Shown here one piece after another: positions 16,954 through 23,902 of a stretch of DNA of 64,000 nucleotides; positions within the stretch are counted from its first letter, which is position 1, and every line of letters begins with the position of its first letter. The position numbers and the translations under genes were made by a program. This stretch comes from Kitasatospora cineracea (GTDB lineage: Bacteria; Actinomycetota; Actinomycetes; Streptomycetales; Streptomycetaceae). The stretch covers positions 2,108,001-2,172,000 of the forward strand of contig NZ_RJVJ01000001.1 of NCBI RefSeq assembly GCF_003751605.1, read 5' to 3'. The notes beneath the pieces were generated by a model. That model ran no database searches. It was not told where the DNA came from and saw nothing but the letters and a program-made list of their open reading frames with translations.

Positions 16954-19643
16954 TGCGCCCGATCGAGCAGGTCTGCCAACGCATCCGCTGGGACGACCGG
17001 TTCGACCCGGCCCGGTTCACGCTCGGCGTCCGGCAGCGCGACGACCGGATCAAACGCGTCCCGCTGGAGACCTTCACCGCCGCCGGGGACGTGCCCTGGC
17101 ACCGGGTCCGGCAGGTCGAGGCCGACGGGCAGGTGGTCTGGGACCGCGAGAGCGGCACCGACCTGCTCGACACCACCACCGCCGGACGGCGCAGGCGCCC
17201 GCGCGGCCTGCCCGCGCCGTTCTTCACCCCGAGCACCCCGCACGCCTGGCACCCCGACCGCGGCTGGCGGCCCGCCGAGGCCGAACCGGCGCTGCCCGCA
17301 GGAGAACTGAAGGTCGTCACCTGGAACACCCTGTGGGACCGCTACGACGCCGACCGGATCCACACCGCCCGCCGCCGCCCGCTGCTGCTCGCCGAACTCG
17401 AAGCCGCCGACGCCGACCTGATCGCCCTCCAGGAGGTCGAACCCGCCCTGGTCAAGCTCCTGTTGAACCAGGACTGGGTGCGCGGGCAGTACACCCTCGG
17501 CGCCGACCCGTTCGGTCGCGAGATCGACGGCCACGGGCTGCTGCTGCTCTCCCGGCTGCCCGTCCTGGAGGCCGGCCGGCACGCCCTGGGACCGCACAAG
17601 GCCGTCACCGCGATCACCGTGCCCACCGCCGCCGGGCCGCTCACCGTCGCCGCCGTCCACCTCAGCAGCGACCACTCGGCCGACGGACCGGCCCGCCGCA
17701 CCGCCGAACTCGCCGAACTGGCCCAGGGGTTCGCGGCCGTCGACGGCGAACTCCTGGTCCTCGGCGACTTCAACGACAGCGGCCGGGAGCCGTGCACCGC
17801 ACTCGGCCTGCGCGACGCCTGGACCGAGCAGTACGGCCCCGAGGACCGCACCCCCACCTTCGACCCGGCCGCCAACCCGCTCGCCGCCGTCGGCTCCCTC
17901 ACCGGCCGGGCCGGCCGCCTCGACCGGATCCTGCTCCGCCCCGGCCGGGCCCGCACCGCCACCGCCCACCTGCTCGGCGACCGCCCCGACCCCACCGGCC
18001 TGCACCCCTCCGACCACTACGGCCTCGCCGCCGTCGTCGGCCTCACCGACACCCCCGGCGTCGAGGCGCTCGACGCCCCGCCGACCGTCCGGACCGCCGT
18101 CGCCTGGCTCCCGCCCGCCGAACTCCTGCCCGCCGTCCAGGAGTTGCGGGCCCGCAGCGACCCGCAGTACGACCGCTGGCCGCCCCACGTCAACCTGCTC
18201 TTCGGCTTCGTCGCCGAGCACCACTTCGACCGCGCCCTCCCGCTGCTCGCCGAAGCCGCCGCCGGGACCGCCCCGTTCACCACCACCCTGTCCGGCGTCC
18301 ACACCTTCACCCACCGGCTCACCGCCACGCTCTGGCTCGACCCCGCCGTCGGCGCCGCCGCGCCCTGGGCCGCCCTCCGCCACGCCCTGGCCCGCCGCTT
18401 CCCCCGCTCCACCACCCACGGCGAGGGCTACCACCCGCACCTCACCCTCGGCCTCGCCCACGAACTCCACGACACCGCCGATGCCGAGGCCGCCCTCGGC
18501 ACCAGCACCGCCACGGTCGGCGAACTCGTCGTGCTCTCCCGGCGCGGCGACGGGCCGATGCTGCCGCGCGCGACCGTCGCGCTCGGCACCGGCGGGATCC
18601 GCGAGCTGCCCGAGCCGGCCGCTCCCGTCCTTCGCGCCGAACCTCCCGTCGACATCGGCGAGTTGACCGACCGGATCGCCGCCGCCCTGCCCGGCGAGAC
18701 CCACCTCGTCGGCTCCCGCCGGATGGGCTGCCAGCTGCCCGGCGCAGACCTCGACCTGGTCGCCGTCCTGCCCGGCGCCGTCCAACCGGCCCTGCTGGAG
18801 GGGAAGTTGGCCGAGGCGCTGCCCGAGGCCCGGAACATCCGGGAAGTCCACGGCGCCCGCGTCCCAGGCCTGCGACTCGACGTCGCCGGCCTCGCCGTCG
18901 ACCTGGTGCTCGCCCCCGCCGAGGACTCCGCGCTCGCGTACAGCGCCGTCACCGACGCCGACGCCGTCCTGGCCGCCGTCGGCCCCCGCCACGCCGCCTT
19001 CGCCGCCCTCACCCGCCGGGTCAAGAGCTGGGCCTCCGCCCGCGGCCTGGTCTCCGCCCCCTTCGGCCAACTCCCCTCCCTCGCCTGGACGGTGCTCGCC
19101 GCCCGGACCGTCACCGGGACCGGCACCGAGGACCCCGCCGAGCTGTTCCACCACTTCACCGAGACCTGGGCCGCACACGACTGGCGCCGCCCCGTCACCC
19201 TGCACGGCGGCCCCACCACCCCGCAGCCCGACCCCGTCACCGTCCTCACCCCCACCGCCCCCGTCCGCAGCTGCACCACCCAGGTCGGCCCCGGCACCCG
19301 CGACCTGCTCACCGAAGAGCTCTACCGCGCCTGGGAACTCGGCCCCGACCACCCCGAACTCCTCGCCCCGCCCCCGCTGCACCGCCGCCACGCCGCCTGG
19401 CTCCTGCTCACCCCCGCCCCCGACCGCCTCGGCCCCACCCGCGGCCGCCTCCGCACCCTCCTCACCGCCCTCGACCCCCTCGCCCCCACCCACCACGCCT
19501 GGCCCCACCCCCTCCCCGGCCCCACCCTCGCCATCGGCCTCGGCCCCACCCCGCCCACCCCGGAAACCCTGGCCCCCCTCCTCCGCCACACCCTCCCGGA
19601 CGTCCCCACCCGCTACGTCCCCGGCGGCGACCTCGGCTTCTGA
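16953..19643 (+). CDS. Multidomain RNA repair protein (MJ1316/DUF504 - EEP - 2H phosphoesterase - nucleotidyltransferase)
   Basis: The 896-residue product has four recognisable modules. Residues 4-72 resemble the MJ1316/DUF504 domain, proposed to recognise cyclic-phosphate RNA ends (IRWD, VPWHRVRQVEADG, VVWDR). Residues 117-363 are an endonuclease/exonuclease/phosphatase domain: WNTLW with N125, LQEVE with E161, GDFND (271-275) and SDHYG (353-357). Residues 380-550 are a 2H phosphoesterase with PHVN (H412) and PHLT (H496), the type that opens 2',3'-cyclic phosphates. Residues 565-770 are a polymerase-beta-like nucleotidyltransferase (GSRRMG, then DLDLV with D599 and D601; third Asp probably D650), like poly(A) or CCA-adding enzymes. 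The tail is Pro-rich. The start overlaps the ligase-kinase stop. No membrane segments are seen, so it is cytosolic. Confidence 0.82.
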   Translation: MRPIEQVCQRIRWDDRFDPARFTLGVRQRDDRIKRVPLETFTAAGDVPWHRVRQVEADGQVVWDRESGTDLLDTTTAGRRRRPRGLPAPFFTPSTPHAWHPDRGWRPAEAEPALPAGELKVVTWNTLWDRYDADRIHTARRRPLLLAELEAADADLIALQEVEPALVKLLLNQDWVRGQYTLGADPFGREIDGHGLLLLSRLPVLEAGRHALGPHKAVTAITVPTAAGPLTVAAVHLSSDHSADGPARRTAELAELAQGFAAVDGELLVLGDFNDSGREPCTALGLRDAWTEQYGPEDRTPTFDPAANPLAAVGSLTGRAGRLDRILLRPGRARTATAHLLGDRPDPTGLHPSDHYGLAAVVGLTDTPGVEALDAPPTVRTAVAWLPPAELLPAVQELRARSDPQYDRWPPHVNLLFGFVAEHHFDRALPLLAEAAAGTAPFTTTLSGVHTFTHRLTATLWLDPAVGAAAPWAALRHALARRFPRSTTHGEGYHPHLTLGLAHELHDTADAEAALGTSTATVGELVVLSRRGDGPMLPRATVALGTGGIRELPEPAAPVLRAEPPVDIGELTDRIAAALPGETHLVGSRRMGCQLPGADLDLVAVLPGAVQPALLEGKLAEALPEARNIREVHGARVPGLRLDVAGLAVDLVLAPAEDSALAYSAVTDADAVLAAVGPRHAAFAALTRRVKSWASARGLVSAPFGQLPSLAWTVLAARTVTGTGTEDPAELFHHFTETWAAHDWRRPVTLHGGPTTPQPDPVTVLTPTAPVRSCTTQVGPGTRDLLTEELYRAWELGPDHPELLAPPPLHRRHAAWLLLTPAPDRLGPTRGRLRTLLTALDPLAPTHHAWPHPLPGPTLAIGLGPTPPTPETLAPLLRHTLPDVPTRYVPGGDLGF

Positions 19644-19653
19644 GAGCACCGCC

Positions 19654-19803
19654 AGGGGCTCGGGGAACGGCGAGCCCGAGTCTGCTGGCGGTGCACTGCC
19701 GTTGCGCGCATCGGCTTCCGGTTCCGTCAAAGACACGAAGCAGCACGAACCTTCGACGGGCTCCGACCGTCAGCAGCATCGACTCGCCGTTCCCCGAGCC
19801 CCT
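19654..19803. repeat. 150-bp palindromic element with 21-bp terminal inverted repeats
   Basis: Perfect 21-bp inverted repeats (19654-19674, beginning AGGGGCTCGGGG, and 19783-19803) bound 108 bp. Pairing continues partly inward (CTGCTGGCGGT against ACCGTCAGCAG). The right arm, read on the minus strand, recurs at 22433-22486 with 45 of 54 identities. Two near-direct repeats (CCCGAGCCC-x-GGATACGCGTCC type) follow at 19794-19838. It resembles the GC-rich intergenic palindromes abundant in Streptomyces genomes. No transposase is linked. Confidence 0.7.
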
Positions 19804-19837
19804 GAATACGCGTCCCCCGAGCCCTGGATACGCGTCC

Positions 19838-20217
19838 CTACGCTCCCCCCAGCGCCAGCCGCGCGTACGCCCGCACGTCCGCGTCGCCGTCCGTCAGCCG
19901 TTCCCGCAGCGCCGCGGCGACCTCCGCCTCCGCGACGCCCGCGGCCATCGCCCGGACGGCGCCCCTGCGGACGTCCCCGTTCCCGGCACCCGGCGCACCA
20001 GGCCCTCCCCGCGCAGCAGGTCCAGCGCCTGCCGCACGGTGTTCCGGGACGCTCCGAACTCCTGCGCCAGCACGTCCTCGTGCGGCAGCGGACCGGCCCC
20101 GAACGCCTCGCTCAGCACCTGCTGCCGCAGCACGTCCGCGACCTGCCGGGCCCGGTCGGCCCGCGGCCGTCCGGCCGCGCCACTGTTCTGGCTGCGAACG
20201 GTGTTCTCGCTGGTCAT
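19838..20217 (-). pseudogene. Broken GntR-family regulator joined out of frame to a HEAT-repeat-like tail
   Basis: From ATG 20217 the first 75 residues (after MTSENTVRSQNSG...) are a GntR winged helix: ADVLRQQVLSEAFGAG, EDVLAQEFGASRNTVRQALD, LLRGEGLVRRVPGTGT. Where the effector domain should follow, the frame becomes Arg-rich nonsense and stops at 19894. In the frame ending at 19838 the same DNA reads NGDVRRGAVRAMAAG, then ALRERLTDGDADVRAYARLA, a HEAT-like helical repeat. Normal GntR/UTRA regulators have about 250 residues. The simplest reading is a truncated and frameshifted regulator fused to the end of another gene. Confidence 0.6.
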
Positions 20218-20429
20218 CGGGTCTGCTCCGGCCCTCGGCTGCGCTGTCGGCGGCAACCCCAGGGCCGCAGCACCCCGGTTTTCGGTGCCGCACCACTACG
20301 CCACCTGACGCCCCGTCGGAACCGGCCCCCACCTGCGAAAACACCCGTCCCGCCGGACGAACCGCCACCCGCCGCGCCGATGCGCCATGCTGGGAGACGG
20401 GGGTCACCGCGAACGGAACGGGGAGCACG

Positions 20430-20807
20430 ATGATCGGCACACTGCAGTGCGTGGTACTGGACTGCCACTACCCGGCCGGACTGGCCCAGTTCTACGCCGC
20501 CCTGCTCGGCGGCGAAGTGGACCGGCCCGACCCGCGCTGGTCGCTCGACGAGGCCTGGTCCACCGTCCACCTGCCCGACGGCCGGGTGCTCGGCTTCCAG
20601 CGGGTCGAGGACTACCGCCAGCCGATCTGGCCCGACCCGGCCCACCCCCAGCAGCTCCACCTCGACATCGACGTCGCCGACCTCGCCGCGGCCGAGCGCG
20701 GGGCGGTCGCCCTCGGCGCCGAGGTCAAGGCCCGGCACGGGCGCTGGACGGTCCTCACCGACCCGGCCGGCCACCCGTTCTGCCTGGTCCCGCGCCGGGC
20801 CGACTGA
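20430..20807 (+). CDS. VOC (glyoxalase/bleomycin-resistance-like) family protein
   Basis: The 125-residue single-domain protein has the paired beta-alpha-beta-beta-beta layout of the vicinal oxygen chelate fold. CVVLDCHYPAGLAQFYAALLGG forms the first module, and LHLDIDVADLAAAERGAVAL the second, ending WTVLTDPAGHPFCLVP. Possible metal ligands are the His in QLHLDID and the region near the C-terminal Asp-Pro. Such actinobacterial proteins often bind small molecules rather than act as glyoxalase. The ATG at 20430 follows GGAACGGGGAGCACG. It is monocistronic and divergent from the GntR remnant. Confidence 0.82.
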   Translation: MIGTLQCVVLDCHYPAGLAQFYAALLGGEVDRPDPRWSLDEAWSTVHLPDGRVLGFQRVEDYRQPIWPDPAHPQQLHLDIDVADLAAAERGAVALGAEVKARHGRWTVLTDPAGHPFCLVPRRAD

Positions 20808-20836
20808 CCGGTCCGACCGCTGCGGGCCGACGGGCG

Positions 20837-21547
20837 TCAGGCCAGCGCGAGCACGTCCCCGACCCGCAGCAGCCCCGGCCGCGCCACCGTCGCCAGCGCG
20901 CCCAGCTCGCCGTCCCGCTCGTGCGCGACGGCCTTCAGGATCTCCGGCGCGTGCGGCAGCCCCGGCTGCGCCGCCCCGACCATCGCGCACCGCGCGCTGG
21001 CCCGGGCGAACGCCAGCCGCACCCCGCCCTTCACCCGGCCCTCCCGGCCGAACCACCCGTCCTCGCCGAACGGCGGCGTCCCCGGCGGGGTCCGCAGCAG
21101 CACGTTCGGCCGGAACCGGCGCTCGTCCACCACCGCCGACGGCACCTCCCGCGCGACCCAGTCCAGGGTGGCGGTGGTCAGCACGCTCACCGGCAGCTCG
21201 TCGAAGTGCGACACCGCGTCCTCGCGGGCCAGCGCCACGTCCTCCTGCTCCAGGTAGGCGCGCAGGAAGGGGTCCGGGTCCGGCACCGGCATCCCCAGCG
21301 GGTCGAACAGCTCCGGGACGTCGATCCGCGGCCCCAGCCGGGCGCTGAGCCGCAGCAGCCCGTCCATCCGCCGGAACCGCCGGGTGTTCTTCCCCGACCC
21401 GAGCTTCCCGGCGCCGTCGCGCACCGCGTACAGCCGGTCGCCGACCAGGCCGCGCCCCTCCACCTCGACGGAGTCGAGCAGCTCGCCGCCCGCGGACTTC
21501 ACGGGATAGCGCCACAAGCGCTCGACCACACCGACGATCTCAGGCAT
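20837..21547 (-). CDS. MOSC domain-containing protein
   Basis: The 236-residue protein begins with the MOSC N-terminal beta-barrel signature (IVGVVERLWRYPVKSAGGE, then GLVGDRLYAV) and continues into the MOSC domain. FRPNVLLRTPPGTPPF, then LAFARASARCAMV, includes the conserved cysteine that binds the molybdenum cofactor sulfur. Family members act with molybdenum cofactor, for example on N-hydroxylated substrates or in sulfur transfer. There is no iron-sulfur domain. A perfect DasR-type palindrome lies 30 bp upstream of its start, so control by a GntR-family amino-sugar regulator is possible. Confidence 0.85.
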   Translation of the reverse strand: MPEIVGVVERLWRYPVKSAGGELLDSVEVEGRGLVGDRLYAVRDGAGKLGSGKNTRRFRRMDGLLRLSARLGPRIDVPELFDPLGMPVPDPDPFLRAYLEQEDVALAREDAVSHFDELPVSVLTTATLDWVAREVPSAVVDERRFRPNVLLRTPPGTPPFGEDGWFGREGRVKGGVRLAFARASARCAMVGAAQPGLPHAPEILKAVAHERDGELGALATVARPGLLRVGDVLALA

Positions 21548-21576
21548 GGCGGGAGCCTAGCGGGGCGCTCCCAGGA

Positions 21577-21588
21577 TGGTCTAGACCA
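21577..21588. promoter_or_regulatory. DasR-like operator (dre) upstream of the MOSC gene
   Basis: TGGTCTAGACCA is a perfect 12-bp palindrome 30 bp before the MOSC start codon. It equals the core of the known DasR-responsive element of Streptomyces (consensus ACTGGTCTAGACCAGT). The outer bases here (GA...AG) do not match. DasR control is inferred from this match only. Confidence 0.55.
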
Positions 21589-21658
21589 AGTCCCGGAAGC
21601 GGGCGTCCCGTTGGCCGACCCGCCGCCCCGCCGCCCTGCCGCCCCGCCGCCCCGCCGC

Positions 21659-22399
21659 TCACCCGATCCGCGCCACCGCCCGCACCGGCGCCCCGTCCGC
21701 CGCCGTCAACCGCAACGGGAACAGCGACACCTCCACCGGCCGCCCCGCCGCCTGCGCCTCCAGCAGCGCCGACAGGTCGGTCAGGTTCTCCGCGATCACC
21801 CCGCCGCCCTCCGGCCCCAGCAGCACCCGGTGCGCCGCCAGCGTCGCCTGCTCCGGCTCCGGGTCGTGCTCGTCCGCCAACTCGGCCAGCAGACTGGCCA
21901 CTTCCGGATCCGACGGCCCCGGGTCCGGCGTCGGGTCCACCGACAGCGCGTCGATCCCCACCGTCCGCACCCCCGCCGCCACCACGGCCTCCGCCGCCTC
22001 CCGCGCCAGGTACGGGTGCGCGAAGTACCGGTCCGTCCCCCAGTACCGCGGCCACCCCGTCGCCAGCAGCAGCACCGTCCCCGGCCCCGAGACCGCCAGC
22101 GCCGGCGCCAGGTGCTCCGCCGTCACCACCCCCCGGGCCGGCAGGCTCCGCAGGTCCACCACCACCGCGGGCCCGGTGAACAGCTCCAACGGCAGCCCGT
22201 CCAGGGTCGGCCACCGCACGTCCAGGTGGTACGGCGCGTCCACGTGCGTCCCCGTCTGCGACCCCAGGTGCACCGCCAGCACGTTCACCCCCTCCCCCTC
22301 CACCGTCAACGCCGCCCGCAACTCGACCCCCGGATCCCCCGGATACACCGGCATCCCGGACACCACCGGATGCGTCAGATCCACCAACTCCGCTGCCAT
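21659..22399 (-). CDS. Cyclase family protein (kynurenine formamidase-like metal hydrolase)
   Basis: The 246-residue protein starts MAAELVDLTHPVVSGMPVYPGDP. It carries the metal-binding motif of the cyclase/KynB family as SQTGTHVDAPYHLD (HxD...H) at about 48-61, and a later region around PSDPEVASLLAELADEHD. Family members are Mn/Zn hydrolases of N-formylkynurenine, isatin or polyketide-like substrates; the substrate here is not evident. No kyn genes are adjacent. It lies in the accessory block between mqnP and mqnM. A dispersed repeat copy is just upstream of its start. Confidence 0.85.
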   Translation of the reverse strand: MAAELVDLTHPVVSGMPVYPGDPGVELRAALTVEGEGVNVLAVHLGSQTGTHVDAPYHLDVRWPTLDGLPLELFTGPAVVVDLRSLPARGVVTAEHLAPALAVSGPGTVLLLATGWPRYWGTDRYFAHPYLAREAAEAVVAAGVRTVGIDALSVDPTPDPGPSDPEVASLLAELADEHDPEPEQATLAAHRVLLGPEGGGVIAENLTDLSALLEAQAAGRPVEVSLFPLRLTAADGAPVRAVARIG

Positions 22400-22432
22400 G
22401 CACCCATTGTGACCCCATCGAAGGGCCCCGAC

Positions 22433-22486
22433 GGGGGCCCGGGGAGCGGCGGGTCGATGCTGCTGGAGGCCGGAGCCCACCGAAGG
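22433..22486. repeat. Second copy of the dispersed palindromic-element arm
   Basis: These 54 bp (core GTCGATGCTGCTGG, then CGGAGCCC) match the reverse complement of 19750-19803 at 45 of 54 positions; almost all differences are transitions. The two copies are in opposite orientation and bracket the GntR remnant, VOC, MOSC and cyclase genes. A separate small hairpin (GGGCCCC/GGGGCCC type) lies just before it. Confidence 0.7.
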
Positions 22487-22606
22487 GCCCGTGCGGCTGG
22501 GGGCCGGTAAAAACAGCACCCCGGCCGACCGCCCCGTTTTCGTCCCGCCCGCCCTGCCACCTCCGGCAGCCTCAGGCAGCCTCCGCCAACCCCCGACAAT
22601 GGACCC

Positions 22607-23284
22607 ATGAGCCCCACCCGCAAGCCCTGGATCGTCGGCGTCTCCGGCGCCAGCGGCACCCCCTACGCCGCCGCGGTGATCCGCGCGCTGCTGGCCGCCG
22701 GCGAGCCCGTCGACCTGATCGTCAGCCGGGCGGCACGCCTGACCATCCTGGACGAGACCGGCATCTCCTTCCGCGACGCGCACTGGCGCACCGACCTCGC
22801 CGCCTGGCTGGACACCCCGGAGGCGGACCTGCACGACGTCCGCCACTGGCCCGCCGGGGACTTCGCCGCGGGCCCGTCCTCCGGCTCGTACCCGGCGAAG
22901 GGCATGCTGGTCGTCCCGGCGACCACCGGCGCCGCGGCCGGCATCGCGCTGGGCCTGTCCAAGGACCTGCTCCAGCGCACCGCCTCGGTCACCCTCAAGG
23001 AGCGCCGCCCGCTGGTCCTGTGCCTGCGCGAGACCCCGCTGACCGGCACCACGCTGCGCCACCTGGTGGCCCTGGACGAGCAGGGCGCGGTGGTCCTCCC
23101 GGCGTCCCCCGGCTTCTACGCGGGCGGCTCGACCGCCCGCGAACTGGTCGACTTCGTGGCCGGCCGGGTGCTGGACGCCGTCGCCGTCCCGCACGGGCTC
23201 TACCGCCGCTGGTCGGGCACCCTCGGCGAGGCCGCGAGCACCCCCGCGCGAAGTCCGGAAACCGGGCCGCGCCGGGGCGCGTGA
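22607..23284 (+). CDS. mqnM: UbiX-family flavin prenyltransferase for menaquinone synthesis
   Basis: The 225-residue product makes prenylated FMN, the cofactor of the UbiD-type decarboxylase MqnL. It has the UbiX hallmarks VGVSGASGTPYAAAVIRALL at the start, SGSYPAKGMLVVPATTG, LSKDLLQRTASVTLKERRPL, and RETPLTGTTLRHLVAL. About 25 residues extend past the domain at the C-terminus. In related genomes it follows mqnP directly; here the two are split by the RNA repair and accessory genes. Confidence 0.88.
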   Translation: MSPTRKPWIVGVSGASGTPYAAAVIRALLAAGEPVDLIVSRAARLTILDETGISFRDAHWRTDLAAWLDTPEADLHDVRHWPAGDFAAGPSSGSYPAKGMLVVPATTGAAAGIALGLSKDLLQRTASVTLKERRPLVLCLRETPLTGTTLRHLVALDEQGAVVLPASPGFYAGGSTARELVDFVAGRVLDAVAVPHGLYRRWSGTLGEAASTPARSPETGPRRGA

Positions 23285-23402
23285 GCGGGCACGCTACGGG
23301 AGAGTATGTTCTCTGGGATACCCGGGGAGATCGGCGCGCAGCGCCTTGGATTCCGGATAATGATCTGTGGTTCTGGTGAGGTTCGGAAGGACGCGGCAGG
23401 CA

Positions 23403-23864
23403 ATGGACTCTGTGGACAGACAGCTCATCCAGGCACTCCGGGAGAACGGCCGCGCCTCGTACGCCGAGCTGGGCCGCCTGGTGGGCCTGTCCGGGCCGAG
23501 CGTGACGGACCGGATCAACCGGCTGGAGCAGGCGGGCGTGATCACCGGCTACCGGGCGACGGTCAACCCGGCGACGCTCGGCTACGGCGTGACGGCCCTG
23601 ATCGGCCTGCAGCTCACCGACGCGGCCGACCACGACGACGTCTCGCACCGGCTGAAGGACCTCCCGGAGGTGGAGGACTGCTGGTTCATCGCGGGCGACG
23701 ACTCCTACATGCTGAAGGTCCGGGTGCCGGACGTGGAGGGCCTGGAGTCGGTGGTCAAGCGGCTGTCCGGTACCAAGGGGGTGGCCCGCACCCGCACCAC
23801 GGTGGTGCTCTCCACCAAGTGGGAGAACCGGGTCAGCGAACTCCCGCTCCACCTCGCCGAATAG
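23403..23864 (+). CDS. Lrp/AsnC-family transcriptional regulator
   Basis: The 153-residue protein has an N-terminal helix-turn-helix (LIQALRENGRASYAELGRL, then PSVTDRINRLEQAGVITGYR) and a C-terminal RAM ligand-binding domain (VEDCWFIAGDDSYMLKVRV). Lrp regulators bind amino acids as effectors. It stands directly before a threonine dehydratase gene, 38 bp away, which makes amino-acid feedback plausible, and within the menaquinone cluster. The ATG at 23403 follows GGAAGGACGCGGCAGGCA. An AT-rich stretch at 23340-23370 is the likely promoter. Confidence 0.92.
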   Translation: MDSVDRQLIQALRENGRASYAELGRLVGLSGPSVTDRINRLEQAGVITGYRATVNPATLGYGVTALIGLQLTDAADHDDVSHRLKDLPEVEDCWFIAGDDSYMLKVRVPDVEGLESVVKRLSGTKGVARTRTTVVLSTKWENRVSELPLHLAE

Positions 23865-23902
23865 CCGAGCAGCCCCGTCCCGTCCCCGGAGGAAGCCACG
23901 CC

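Noticed and set aside
16878..19736. Very long minus-strand open frame opposite the RNA repair gene
   Set aside because: It is Gly/Glu-rich with no domain motif and only mirrors the strong third-position GC bias of the plus-strand gene.
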